Assembly: GCA_024236235.1 (NCBI GenBank)
Contig: JACKKV010000009.1
Coordinates: 1 to 59,304 of the forward strand
DNA length: 59,304 bases
Direction: 5' to 3'
From: Novosphingobium sp.
GTDB taxonomy: Bacteria > Pseudomonadota > Alphaproteobacteria > Sphingomonadales > Sphingomonadaceae
The translations under genes and the position numbers were made by a program. Under the pieces are notes generated by a model. The model was not told the origin of the DNA, made no database searches, and saw nothing but the letters and a program-made list of their open reading frames with translations. Shown one piece after another: positions 1-7,869 of this stretch (position 1 is its first letter; each line of letters opens with the position of its first letter).

Positions 1-1
1 C

Positions 2-58
2 CTGTGCGAGCAACTTGGCGCTGCGCTCGGCGAAGGAGTGGGGATGGGGATCTTCTGA
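2..58 (+). CDS. possible C-terminal end of a truncated upstream gene
   Basis: In one forward frame the window opens with an uninterrupted stretch reading LCEQLGAALGEGVGMGIF followed by TGA. It looks like the tail of a protein whose body lies before the window, because its composition is protein-like and the next convincing start is 165 bases further on. Eighteen codons are too few to identify a family. The bases between this stop and the next gene show no clear motif apart from a Shine-Dalgarno-like GGAGGG just before the next start. Confidence 0.25.
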   Translation: MCEQLGAALGEGVGMGIF

Positions 59-223
59 TCTGCCGTTCCGATGCGAGCCGCAGCAAGATTGTGGCGCCCT
101 TCGGAAATAAAGAATCCGGTTTGGACACAATGTCTTTGACAGGACTCGACGAGCGCATTCTTTGCCGCCACAACCCCTCCTCAGGGCGCGAACGAGGGAG
201 AATTAAGCGCGAGCCGGAGGGAA

Positions 224-1009
224 ATGGGCGGAGTCGAAATTTCATACGGTATATCGTTCCTGTTCGGGCCGGGGTCGCGGCCGGATGCGGGCGCGATCCG
301 CAAACTTATCGACGAGGTCGGCGGGTTTGACATCGCAGGCAGTCCTGCAGGATCGGCTGACGGGATCGCGCATGTTGCGCCTTCGGGCAATGGCACATCT
401 CCCGATGGCTGGGTGGAGCTGATCTGCAGCGGCCTGAGCTTCGATTTGCGGGGGCTTTCGCCATGGGCGGACCGCCCCTTGCCGGATTGCGCCTATCCAT
501 TCGATCTGCCCGCCGATCTGGAACCGGCATCGCTCGAAGCGGTCGAGTTGCGGCCTGGCCCGCATCTTGCCGGCGGAGAACGGATGACGCCGGTTGTCAG
601 GGTGATGATGGACCTGGCGACGCGGCTCTGTGCGCTGGACGGGCTGGCGGCGGTCGCCTGGCACCCGGCCCGCAGCTGGATCGGGCCCCGCTATTTCGCG
701 TCCATCGTTGCCAACTGGCTCGACGGAGGCGTATTTCCGGGGCTGGGTCTGGTTGGGCTGGGCATGGTGGCTGATGGCGGCATGCAAAGCGAAGGCGTCG
801 CCTTCTTCACCGGGCAGGAAATCCGGATCGAACCTGAACTGGCTGATGACCGGGCAGCTGCCGCGAAGATCGCGGTGCGTCTGATCGATCATCTGGTCGA
901 AGCCGGCCCCTTGGCGGAACGAGCCGAGTTTATGGGGCCGGACGGGCGGATGCTGCGCATCGAACCCTCATCCAATGCGCGGTTTGTGCGGGTGTGGGGC
1001 GCGGGTTGA
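224..1009 (+). CDS. unrecognised protein coupled to the AHH nuclease gene
   Basis: A 261-residue protein I do not recognise. There is no signal peptide; the sequence is mixed alpha/beta with a Gly/Leu-rich hydrophobic stretch around residues 165-180 (VFPGLGLVGLG), so it is probably cytoplasmic. The ATG start is preceded by GGAGGG. Its TGA overlaps the ATG of the next gene (TGATG), implying translational coupling and a shared role or matched dosage. The tail (roughly residues 140-261) has the feel of an immunity-type or DUF4261-like domain, but this is an impression only. A shadow frame on the opposite strand is rejected because this frame carries the coupling and the ribosome-binding site. 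Confidence 0.7.
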   Translation: MGGVEISYGISFLFGPGSRPDAGAIRKLIDEVGGFDIAGSPAGSADGIAHVAPSGNGTSPDGWVELICSGLSFDLRGLSPWADRPLPDCAYPFDLPADLEPASLEAVELRPGPHLAGGERMTPVVRVMMDLATRLCALDGLAAVAWHPARSWIGPRYFASIVANWLDGGVFPGLGLVGLGMVADGGMQSEGVAFFTGQEIRIEPELADDRAAAAKIAVRLIDHLVEAGPLAERAEFMGPDGRMLRIEPSSNARFVRVWGAG

Positions 1010-1614
1010 TGCGTCATTCGCACGCGACACGGCACGCGCGCCTGTCTTTCGCATCAGTCAACCGCCCGGGCAGTCCGGATTACCGGGCGGGTCTGCAGCG
1101 TCATCACCTGTTGCCGCGCCAGTTGCTGGCACAGGGATGTTTTGCCGCGATGTTCGAACATCTCGACCCGCGGGCGATCGGCTTTGACGATTTCCGCAGC
1201 AATGGCCTGCTTTTGCCCGCTGAAGAAGAGGCATCCGCCCGCATGGGCCTGCCGCTGCATCGCGGTCCGCATCCGGCATATAATGAACTGGTGAGCGAGC
1301 GGGTCGGCCAGATCGAGGCGGGCTGGTCATCGTCAGTCGGGCGGGACAAACGCGGCGCGCTGGAGGAAGCCTTGATGCGCCTTGCCTTGCTGCAGCGCGC
1401 CTTGCGCAAGCGTTTGCTGCAAGGGCATGCCAATCCGATGCGTCTGAATCGCTACGATCCGCTGGGCGCGGGGCGCGACTTCAGCCAGCTCGATGCTATG
1501 GCTGAACAACTCTGGTCTGCGACCGAACCATTGGGGTCGCGCGTGTTTTCCTTTCGGTCGGATGGGGAGGGGGATCTCACCCCTCCCGTCGCAAAGCCGG
1601 TCAGACGCTGTTAG
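1009..1614 (+). CDS. AHH-type HNH/endonuclease VII superfamily nuclease domain protein
   Basis: A 201-residue protein with the motif QRHHLLP at about residues 30-36 followed, about 60 residues later, by GPHPAYNELV. This pair is the signature of the AHH family of HNH/EndoVII nucleases, in which the double His supplies metal or catalytic residues. AHH domains are known mostly as toxin tips, but free-standing copies are common in sphingomonads, where their role is unknown. There is no signal peptide. I chose the ATG that overlaps the upstream TGA; a GTG/ATG 15 bases earlier is possible. The last 14 bases overlap the end of leuA tail to tail. Confidence 0.8.
   Translation: MRHSHATRHARLSFASVNRPGSPDYRAGLQRHHLLPRQLLAQGCFAAMFEHLDPRAIGFDDFRSNGLLLPAEEEASARMGLPLHRGPHPAYNELVSERVGQIEAGWSSSVGRDKRGALEEALMRLALLQRALRKRLLQGHANPMRLNRYDPLGAGRDFSQLDAMAEQLWSATEPLGSRVFSFRSDGEGDLTPPVAKPVRRC
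1564..1587 (-). terminator. GC hairpin just downstream of leuA
   Basis: GGGAGGGG and CCCCTCCC can pair as an 8-bp stem with a 7-base loop. The stem lies 14 bases past the leuA stop and inside the 3' end of the convergent nuclease gene. No U-run follows, so it may only stabilise the leuA 3' end. Confidence 0.4.
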
Positions 1615-3271
1615 CCGCGCTGACGATGGCGCGCACGCTGGCGGTGGCCACATCGGGATCAATCCCCACACCCCACACAATGCGGCCATCGGGCAGGGCG
1701 CATTCGACATAGGCCGCCGCCCGCGCCTCAGTCCCGCTGGCAAGGGCATGTTCGCTGTAATCGAGCACTTCCATTTCAAGCCCGAAACTGTCCTTCAATG
1801 TGGCCAGCACGGATGAAATCAGGCCGCTGCCGCGCCCGCTGACGCGCTGTTCCGCTCCATCGACCTCGATCGTGCCGGTAAACAGGCGTGTTCCATCGCT
1901 GGCGCGCGTCTCATCATAATCGACCAGCCGGAAACGGCGGTTGGGGGTTTGCATGTGATAGGCGTTGCGGAACACTTCCCAGATATCGGCGGCATTCAGC
2001 TCGCGGCTGACTTCGTCAGCCTTTTGCTGCACATATCGGGAGAAATGCGCCTGCATGCGCTTGGGCAGTTTCAGACCCTGGTCCTGTTCCAGAACCCAGG
2101 CGAAGCCGCCCTTGCCGCTTTGCGAGTTGACGCGGATCACCGCTTCGTAATTGCGGCCAAGGTCAGCGGGATCGATCGGCAGATAGGGCACACGCCACAG
2201 CTCGTCATTTTGCTGATCATGCGCGGCAAAGCCTTTCTTGATCGCATCCTGATGGCTGCCGGAAAAGGCGGTGAAGACCAGTTCGCCGCCATAGGGGTGG
2301 CGCTGGTGCACCGGGATCTGGTTGCAATATTCGACTGTATCGATGACCTTGTCGATGTCCGAGAAGTCCAGCCCAGGATCAACCCCTTGCGTGTACAGGT
2401 TGAGCGCAACCGTCACCAGGCAGCAATTGCCGGTGCGTTCACCATTGCCGAACAGGCAGCCTTCGACGCGGTCTGCGCCAGCCATCATGCCCAGTTCTGC
2501 CGCAGCCACGCCAGTCCCGCGATCGTTGTGCGTGTGGAGCGAAATCACCACGCTGTCCCGGTTGGGAATGTTGCGATGGAAATATTCAATCTGGTCAGCG
2601 TAGATGTTCGGCGTTGCCGCTTCCACCGTTGCGGGCAGGTTGAAGATGATCGGATGCTCGGGCGTCGGTTGCAGCACTTCCATTACCGCTTCGCAGCATT
2701 CCAGGCTGAAATCGAGTTCGGCGGTGGAGAAAGTTTCCGGGCTGTACTGGAAATGCCAGTCGGTGCCGGGGCGCTTCGCCGCCTCGTCGCGCAGCACTTT
2801 CGCGCCCAGAACCGCAATCTGCCTCACCTCGTCGCGGCTCATGTTGAACACGATCTGGCGCCAGGCGGGCGAAACGGCGTTATAGAGGTGGACGATGGCC
2901 GCGCGCGCGCCGTCCAGGCTTTCGAAGCTGGTGCGGATCAGATCCTCGCGCGATTGAGTGAGCACCTGAACGATCACATCGTCGGGAATCCGCCCCGACC
3001 GGACCAGGCCCTGGATAAAATCGAAGTCCGTCGCACCGGCCGCAGGGAAACCGATTTCGATCTCTTTCAGCCCGACCTCCACCAGCGTGTCGAAGAATCG
3101 ATTCTTCTTCACCGCATCCATCGGATCGATGATTGACTGGTTGCCATCGCGCAGATCGGTTGAAAGCCAGCGCGGCGGGGCACTGATGATGCGGTTCGGC
3201 CACTGCCGGTCAGGCAGTTCGATCTGGGGGAAGGGCCGGTATTTTCGGCCTGGTTCTTTCAACATGGACAT
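1601..3271 (-). CDS. leuA: 2-isopropylmalate synthase
   Basis: Catalyses condensation of acetyl-CoA with 2-oxoisovalerate, the first committed step of leucine synthesis. At 556 residues it belongs to the longer, actinobacterial-type LeuA group rather than the shorter enterobacterial type. Seen in the sequence: the HMG-CoA lyase-like catalytic motif STDLRDGNQS (residues 37-46) with metal/catalytic Arg and Asp, the metal-binding HTHNDRG, the GNGERTGN loop, and a C-terminal LeuA allosteric dimer domain that normally binds leucine (about residues 430-556). The start is the ATG of MSMLKE, preceded by AAGGC; the longer frame begins at a weaker start. The gene lies last in a minus-strand block of branched-chain genes and has its own leucine-codon leader. 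Confidence 0.97.
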   Translation of the reverse strand: MSMLKEPGRKYRPFPQIELPDRQWPNRIISAPPRWLSTDLRDGNQSIIDPMDAVKKNRFFDTLVEVGLKEIEIGFPAAGATDFDFIQGLVRSGRIPDDVIVQVLTQSREDLIRTSFESLDGARAAIVHLYNAVSPAWRQIVFNMSRDEVRQIAVLGAKVLRDEAAKRPGTDWHFQYSPETFSTAELDFSLECCEAVMEVLQPTPEHPIIFNLPATVEAATPNIYADQIEYFHRNIPNRDSVVISLHTHNDRGTGVAAAELGMMAGADRVEGCLFGNGERTGNCCLVTVALNLYTQGVDPGLDFSDIDKVIDTVEYCNQIPVHQRHPYGGELVFTAFSGSHQDAIKKGFAAHDQQNDELWRVPYLPIDPADLGRNYEAVIRVNSQSGKGGFAWVLEQDQGLKLPKRMQAHFSRYVQQKADEVSRELNAADIWEVFRNAYHMQTPNRRFRLVDYDETRASDGTRLFTGTIEVDGAEQRVSGRGSGLISSVLATLKDSFGLEMEVLDYSEHALASGTEARAAAYVECALPDGRIVWGVGIDPDVATASVRAIVSAANSV

Positions 3272-3345
3272 GGGATTTTGCCTTATCGCCTGTTGCGCGC
3301 ACGGCAAGGGGTGCGCGCCATTTCCGACTGTCAGATTTCAGGAAG

Positions 3346-3396
3346 CCCTTAGGCGGACGCCGTGCACCGGGCACGGCAGGGGGACACGCCTAAGGG
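3346..3396 (-). promoter_or_regulatory. two-storey hairpin of the leuA attenuator region
   Basis: Outer arms CCCTTAGGCG and CGCCTAAGGG are perfect 10-bp complements. Inside them GCCGTGC and GCACGGC form a second perfect 7-bp stem with a 5-base loop. The 5' arm (minus strand) overlaps the last codons and stop of the leader peptide, so a ribosome stalled on the leucine codons would stop short of the stem while one reaching the stop would cover it. That is the geometry of amino-acid attenuation. No strong U-run follows, so whether it acts by termination or on leuA translation is not decided. Confidence 0.7.
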
Positions 3397-3437
3397 CGTG
3401 TAAGTCGAAGCAGCGAGAGGAGCGTGCGGTTCGTCAT
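3390..3437 (-). CDS. leucine-rich leader peptide upstream of leuA
   Basis: A 15-codon frame reading MTNRTLLSLLRLTRP and ending in TAG inside the attenuator hairpin. Five of six consecutive-region key codons are leucine (CTC CTC, then CTG CTT, then CTT), as in classical leucine operon leaders. An in-frame ATG four codons earlier gives a 19-residue version (MLAVM...). It lies 118 bases upstream of the leuA start. Its short length and codon content fit a cis-acting sensor of charged leucyl-tRNA, not a functional protein. Similar leaders precede leuA in other alphaproteobacteria. Confidence 0.75.
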   Translation of the reverse strand: MTNRTLLSLLRLTRP

Positions 3438-3513
3438 CACCGCCAGCATATGGGGGTTCGGTAAAGATTTGTCCACCCGCATCGCGGTTGATGCATTTTT
3501 CGGGCGAGGGTTC

Positions 3514-4164
3514 CTACTGCTTCTCGAAAGCTGCCGTTATCTGCAGTTCAACCTCATCGGACACCAGCGGCACGAAATTGCCAAGGCCGAATTCGGAACG
3601 TTTCAGCATGGCGGTTCCCTCGAACCCGACCGTCTGCTTGCCCGACAGCGGATTGGCGCCCGCGCCCGTGAATTGCGCTGCGATGGTCACCGGGCGAGTG
3701 ACGCCATTCAGCGTCAGATCACCGGTGATCTGTGCGTGATCCGACGCGCTATCGACGGTTACGGTCGTGGACACGAAAGTGGCCGCCGCAGGCTCGGGGC
3801 CGAAGAAATCGGGTGCTGCGCCATCCTTGCCGGGCCGCATTAGATGTTCTTCCAGCTCGTCACTGGCGGTCGTTATCCGGGCGACCGGGATAGTCACCGC
3901 CAGCGTTGCATCTTCAGGATGCGCGGGATCAATCTTCAATGTGCCTTCGATACTGCCAAACAGGCCGAAATAATCATTGAAGCCCAGATGATTGAGCCGC
4001 CACCCGACCAGCGTATGCGTCGGATCGGCGCTATAGGTTCCGGCGGTTACCAGTGACGCATCCATCTGTCCGGGCGTTAGTGCGGGTTGCTGGTCCGCGA
4101 GGAGCGGCGCGGCAGCAGCAGCGACGGCCAGGGTTGCGGCTGAAACAAGGGTGGCTCTACGCAT
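3514..4164 (-). CDS. YceI-family periplasmic lipocalin-like protein
   Basis: A 216-residue exported protein. An N-terminal signal peptide (MRRATLVSAATLAVAAAAAPLLA) is followed by a YceI domain: GTYSADPTHTLVGW near the N-terminus, then alternating beta strands, ITGDLTLNGVTRPVT and the late EFGLGNF motif. YceI proteins form a beta barrel that binds isoprenoid-type lipids such as polyprenyl chains; the ligand here is unknown. The start is the ATG preceded by AAGGAG; the upstream part of the longer frame is untranslated leader. It sits between ilvC and leuA on the same strand, but a strong hairpin separates it from ilvC, so it is probably its own unit. Confidence 0.92.
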   Translation of the reverse strand: MRRATLVSAATLAVAAAAAPLLADQQPALTPGQMDASLVTAGTYSADPTHTLVGWRLNHLGFNDYFGLFGSIEGTLKIDPAHPEDATLAVTIPVARITTASDELEEHLMRPGKDGAAPDFFGPEPAAATFVSTTVTVDSASDHAQITGDLTLNGVTRPVTIAAQFTGAGANPLSGKQTVGFEGTAMLKRSEFGLGNFVPLVSDEVELQITAAFEKQ

Positions 4165-4220
4165 CGGATGCTCCTTCGGATCGCTGTAGCGGCAGCACAG
4201 GAATGGGGAGCATAAGCAAT

Positions 4221-4251
4221 CGCCCGCGTATCGCAAGGCGATACGCGGGCG
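4221..4251 (-). terminator. perfect 13-bp hairpin after ilvC
   Basis: CGCCCGCGTATCG and CGATACGCGGGCG pair perfectly around a 5-base loop. The stem sits about 32 bases after the ilvC stop. A second small hairpin (GGCCC-TTCA-GGGCC) lies between it and the stop. There is no U-run, but the stem is very stable and separates ilvC from the YceI gene. Confidence 0.65.
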
Positions 4252-4282
4252 TGGCTGGTTACCGGCCCTTCAGGGCCAGCGA

Positions 4283-5302
4283 TCAGTTCTTGGCCTTGTC
4301 GACCAGTGCGTTCTTGCCGATCCAGGGCATCATGGCGCGCAGTTTTGCGCCGGTTTCCTCGATCGGGTGGCGCTGCGCGGCCTTGCGCGAGGCCTTCAGT
4401 TCAGGCTGCCCGGCCCGGTTGTCGAGCACGAAAGCCTTGACGAAACGGCCCGACTGGACATCGGCCAGCACCCGCTTCATTTCCGCCTTGGTTTCATCCG
4501 TAATGATGCGCGGGCCAATGGTGATGTCGCCATATTCGGCGGTGTTCGAGATCGAATAGCGCATGTTGGCGATACCGCCTTCATACATCAGATCGACGAT
4601 CAGCTTCACTTCGTGCAGGCATTCGAAATAGGCCATTTCGGGCGCGTAACCGGCTTCGACCAGCGTCTCGAAACCCGCCTGGATCAGGTGAGTAAGGCCG
4701 CCGCACAGCACGACCTGTTCACCAAATAGGTCGGTTTCGCATTCCTCGCGGAAATTCGTCTCGATGATGCCGGAACGACCACCGCCAACGCCGGACGCAT
4801 AAGCGAGTGCGATGTCATGCGCATTGCCGGTGGCGTCCTGATGAACGGCCACGAGGCAGGGCACGCCGCCGCCGCGCTGATATTCGCTGCGCACCGTGTG
4901 ACCAGGGCCCTTGGGCGCGATCATGATGACGTCAATATCTGCCGGCGCTTCGATCAGTCCGAAATGAATGTTGAGGCCATGCGCGAAGGCGATCGCCGAA
5001 CCGGGCTTCATGTTGCCCTTGAGGTCATTTTCCCAGATGCCCGCCTGATGTTCATCGGGCGCGACGATCATGATGATGTCTGCCCATTTGGCGGCTTCAG
5101 TGTTCGACAGCACCTTGAAGCCCGCGCCTTCCGCCTTCTTGGCTGTGGCCGAACCTTCGCGCAGCGCGATGGCGACTTCCTTGACGCCTGAATCGCGCAG
5201 GTTCTGCGCATGCGCATGACCCTGGCTGCCATAGCCGAGAATGGCGATCTTCTTGTCAGTGATCAGATTAAGATCGCAATCGGCATCGTAATAAACTTTC
5301 AT
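4283..5302 (-). CDS. ilvC: ketol-acid reductoisomerase (class I, NADP)
   Basis: Converts 2-acetolactate to 2,3-dihydroxyisovalerate (and the isoleucine homologue) by Mg-dependent isomerisation and NADPH reduction. At 339 residues it matches the short class I enzyme. The Rossmann motif GYGSQGHAHAQNLRDSG lies at about residues 24-40; the helical C-terminal knotted domain carries the metal-binding acidic residues (e.g. TNFREECETDLFGEQ). The start is the ATG of MKVYYD, preceded by AAGGA; an adjacent ATG one codon earlier is the alternative. It follows ilvB and ilvH on the same strand, separated by a repeat element. Confidence 0.97.
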   Translation of the reverse strand: MKVYYDADCDLNLITDKKIAILGYGSQGHAHAQNLRDSGVKEVAIALREGSATAKKAEGAGFKVLSNTEAAKWADIIMIVAPDEHQAGIWENDLKGNMKPGSAIAFAHGLNIHFGLIEAPADIDVIMIAPKGPGHTVRSEYQRGGGVPCLVAVHQDATGNAHDIALAYASGVGGGRSGIIETNFREECETDLFGEQVVLCGGLTHLIQAGFETLVEAGYAPEMAYFECLHEVKLIVDLMYEGGIANMRYSISNTAEYGDITIGPRIITDETKAEMKRVLADVQSGRFVKAFVLDNRAGQPELKASRKAAQRHPIEETGAKLRAMMPWIGKNALVDKAKN

Positions 5303-5323
5303 CATTCCATCCTTACCGAATAT

Positions 5324-5414
5324 GTCATGCTGAACCTGTTTCAGCACCCATCATGCCCAAAAGTCCTGCCCTGCGCCTGATGCACCATGGGCCCTGAAAC
5401 AAGCTCAGGGTGAC
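5324..5414. repeat. inverted repeat of the sphingomonad GTCATGCTGAA type
   Basis: Left arm GTCATGCTGAACCTGTTTCAG and right arm CCCTGAAACAAGCTCAGGGTGAC (split here: CCCTGAAACAAG then CTCAGGGTGAC) are imperfect complements about 45 bases apart. This GTCATGCTGAA...TTTCAG element is a familiar intergenic repeat in Sphingomonadales genomes. It lies in the ilvH-ilvC gap, 21 bases upstream of the ilvC start, so it would be part of the mRNA and could fold there. Confidence 0.7.
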
Positions 5415-5439
5415 GGTGCGGCGTGGGAGGTATGAAAAC

Positions 5440-5955
5440 CTACGCCCTTTCCGAGCCGCGCATCATGCCGACAATCCCGGTCCGCCCGACTTCGACCAGG
5501 CCCAGTTCGCGCATCAAGGCCACGAAACTGTCGATCTTGTCAGGCGCGCCGGTCAGCTCGAAAATGAAGCTGGCGGTAGTTGTATCGACCACCTTGGCCC
5601 GGAAGACATCGGCAACGCGCAGCGCCTCTACGCGCTTTTCACCCGTTCCCGCAACCTTAACCAGCGCCAGTTCGCGTTCGACGTGCGGACCGAGTTCGGT
5701 GAGGTCCGTAACCCGGTGTACCGGCACCAGCCGTTCGAGCTGCGCGTGAATCTGGTCAATCACGGCTGGCGGGCCATGCGTGACGATGGTGATCCGGCTG
5801 ACCGAGTGGTTTTCGCTGATGTCAGCCACGGTCAGGCTGTCGATATTGTAACCGCGTGCGGTGAACAGACCGGCAATCTTGGCCAGGATGCCCGCTTCAT
5901 TATCAACCGTGATCGTCAGGACGTGACGTTCGGCTGCATCTTGCTTGATTTTCAT
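5440..5955 (-). CDS. ilvH: acetolactate synthase small (regulatory) subunit
   Basis: A 171-residue regulatory partner of acetolactate synthase. The N-terminal ACT domain (residues about 10-85) begins HVLTITVDNEAGILAKIAGLF, with the conserved GYNIDSLTV region that binds valine for feedback inhibition. The C-terminal AHAS small-subunit domain ends the protein (ELTGAPDKIDSFVALM...GIVGMMRG). The start is the ATG of MKIKQD, preceded by AAGGAAG; the longer frame reaches back into ilvB. It begins 13 bases after the ilvB stop, a standard ilvBH operon. Confidence 0.96.
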   Translation of the reverse strand: MKIKQDAAERHVLTITVDNEAGILAKIAGLFTARGYNIDSLTVADISENHSVSRITIVTHGPPAVIDQIHAQLERLVPVHRVTDLTELGPHVERELALVKVAGTGEKRVEALRVADVFRAKVVDTTTASFIFELTGAPDKIDSFVALMRELGLVEVGRTGIVGMMRGSERA

Positions 5956-5968
5956 CACATCCGCTTCC

Positions 5969-7711
5969 TTAAACGAGAGCCTTGGCTTCATCTTCCATGG
6001 TGCCGGCAACCTGATCGCCATACAGCAACATTTCGGTATGAGCCGCCCCGCTGGGGATCATCGGGAAGCAGTTGGCCTCCTTAGACACCAGGCAATCGAC
6101 GATCACCGGCCCGTCATGGTCGATCATCGCCTGAATGCCTGCGTCCAGCTCGCTCTCGTTGTGAATGCGAATACCCTTCCAGCCATAGGCTTCGCCCAGC
6201 TTCACGAAATCGGGCAGGCTGTCGGAATAGGAATTGGAATAGCGGCTTTCATAGGTCAGTTCCTGCCACTGGCGGACCATCCCCATATATTCATTGTTGA
6301 GAATGAAGATCTTTACCGGCAGGCGATATTGGCTGGCCGTGCCCAGTTCCTGGATATTCATCTGGATCGATGCTTCGCCCGCGATGTCGATCACCAGCCT
6401 GCCGGGATGGCCAAGCTGCGCGCCGATGGCGGCGGGCAGGCCATAGCCCATCGTGCCCAGCCCGCCTGAGGTCAGCCAGCGGTTGGGGCCGAAGAAATGG
6501 AAATATTGCGCGGCCCACATCTGGTGCTGGCCAACTTCCGTGCTGATGATCGGATCGCGATCCCGGGTCAGCGCGAACAGCCGTTCCACCGCCAGTTGCG
6601 GCATCAGTTCCGTGTCGCTTTTGGGATAGGCCAGGCTTTCGCGCGCACGCCACCCGTCAATCCGCGCCTTCCATTCCGTCAGATCATTGGGCTTGCGATT
6701 CCCCCATGCCGCAATCAGCTGCTCCAGCACCTGTGCGCAATCGCCGATGATCGGCAGGTCAACCGGCACCGTCTTGTTGATGGAGGAACGGTCAATATCA
6801 ATGTGGATCTTCTTGGAATGCGGCGCAAATGCATCAAGGCGACCTGTCACCCGGTCATCGAACCGTGCGCCCACGCAGATGATGAGGTCTGCGCGATTCA
6901 TCGCCATGTTGGATTCATAGGTGCCGTGCATCCCCAGCATGCCTAGCCAGTCGACATGATCGGCGGGGAAGGCGCCAAGTCCCATCAGGGTCGAGGTGAC
7001 GGGCGCGTCGATCATCGTCTGGAACTGGCGCAGCAGTTCAGTCGCGCGCGGACCGGCGTTGATGATCCCGCCGCCGGTATAGAGGATCGGGGCCTCAGCC
7101 TGCTCGATCATTGCGATCGCCTGCGCAATCTCGCCGTCGCCGCCCTGCGTGCGCGGGGTGTAGCGCAGCGAGCGCTGCACGGGCGCATCGCTCATCTCGG
7201 CGGTGGCGACCTGCACATTCTTGGGAATGTCGATCAGCACCGGGCCGGGGCGCCCGGTAGTGGCGATCTCGAACGCTTCCTCGATGGTCGCGGCCAGGTC
7301 GGCCGGGTCTTTCACCAGGTAATTATGCTTGGTGCAGTGGCGAGTAATCCCGATGGTGTCCGCTTCCTGAAAAGCGTCGGAGCCGATGAGATTGGTTGCC
7401 ACCTGCCCGGTGATGACGACCATCGGGATCGAATCCATGAAGGCGTCCGTGATACCGGTTACCGCATTGGTTGCGCCAGGGCCGGAGGTGACCAGCACCA
7501 CGCCCGGCTTGCCGGTGGCGCGGGCATAGCCTTCGGCGGCATGTGCAGCGGCCTGTTCGTGGCGCACCAATATGTGCCGGATCCGCTCGTCAGCGAAGAT
7601 TTCGTCATAGATTGGCAGCACGGCACCGCCGGGATAACCGAAGACGAACTCCACGCCCTGGCGAACCAGGCTTTCGATCAGGATGTTTGCGCCGCTGCGC
7701 TCTTCACTCAC
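5969..7711 (-). CDS. ilvB: acetolactate synthase large (catalytic) subunit
   Basis: A 580-residue thiamine-diphosphate and FAD enzyme making acetolactate from pyruvate. Visible features: N-terminal TPP-binding VFGYPGGAVLPIYDE with catalytic Glu in HEQAAAHAAEGYARATG, the FAD/central domain, and the C-terminal TPP motif (GTMGYGLPAAIGA...DIAGEASIQMN). The usual GDG of the TPP motif reads IAGEAS here, where most homologues have GDGSFQM; this is worth noting but the Glu/Asn metal contacts (NNEYMGM) are present. I chose the GTG of VSEERSG, preceded by AAGGAAA; extending to the in-frame ATG 54 codons earlier adds a non-conserved tail. Confidence 0.95.
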   Translation of the reverse strand: MSEERSGANILIESLVRQGVEFVFGYPGGAVLPIYDEIFADERIRHILVRHEQAAAHAAEGYARATGKPGVVLVTSGPGATNAVTGITDAFMDSIPMVVITGQVATNLIGSDAFQEADTIGITRHCTKHNYLVKDPADLAATIEEAFEIATTGRPGPVLIDIPKNVQVATAEMSDAPVQRSLRYTPRTQGGDGEIAQAIAMIEQAEAPILYTGGGIINAGPRATELLRQFQTMIDAPVTSTLMGLGAFPADHVDWLGMLGMHGTYESNMAMNRADLIICVGARFDDRVTGRLDAFAPHSKKIHIDIDRSSINKTVPVDLPIIGDCAQVLEQLIAAWGNRKPNDLTEWKARIDGWRARESLAYPKSDTELMPQLAVERLFALTRDRDPIISTEVGQHQMWAAQYFHFFGPNRWLTSGGLGTMGYGLPAAIGAQLGHPGRLVIDIAGEASIQMNIQELGTASQYRLPVKIFILNNEYMGMVRQWQELTYESRYSNSYSDSLPDFVKLGEAYGWKGIRIHNESELDAGIQAMIDHDGPVIVDCLVSKEANCFPMIPSGAAHTEMLLYGDQVAGTMEDEAKALV

Positions 7712-7778
7712 AATATTTTCCTTGTTTGCGCCTCGACGCGGGCTGCGCCGAATGCGGAGAAACCGAGGTTGGGCGGAC

Positions 7779-7813
7779 AAAAATCGACCCGGCGCAGGGA
7801 CTGCGTCGGGCCG
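7779..7813 (-). terminator. intrinsic terminator-like hairpin between miaA and ilvB
   Basis: On the minus strand CGGCCCGACGCAG and CTGCGCCGGGTCG pair over about 13 bp (one G-U, one mismatch) around a 3-base loop and are followed directly by ATTTTTG. It is either the miaA terminator or, since a TTGACA box (7866-7861) lies just upstream, part of the ilvB leader. I found no leader peptide rich in branched-chain codons in this interval. Confidence 0.6.
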
Positions 7814-7869
7814 GTTAAGCTCGCTGTGTTCGCAGTCGCGGTAAGAGACAGGAAATGACCTGTCAACCC

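Noticed and set aside
4..330. GTG-started 108-codon frame at the left edge
   Set aside because: Overlaps the better supported gene that begins after GGAGGG, and its product is Arg/Ser-rich noise.
1949..3136. 395-codon plus-strand frame over leuA
   Set aside because: Antisense shadow; composition atypical and leuA is well supported.
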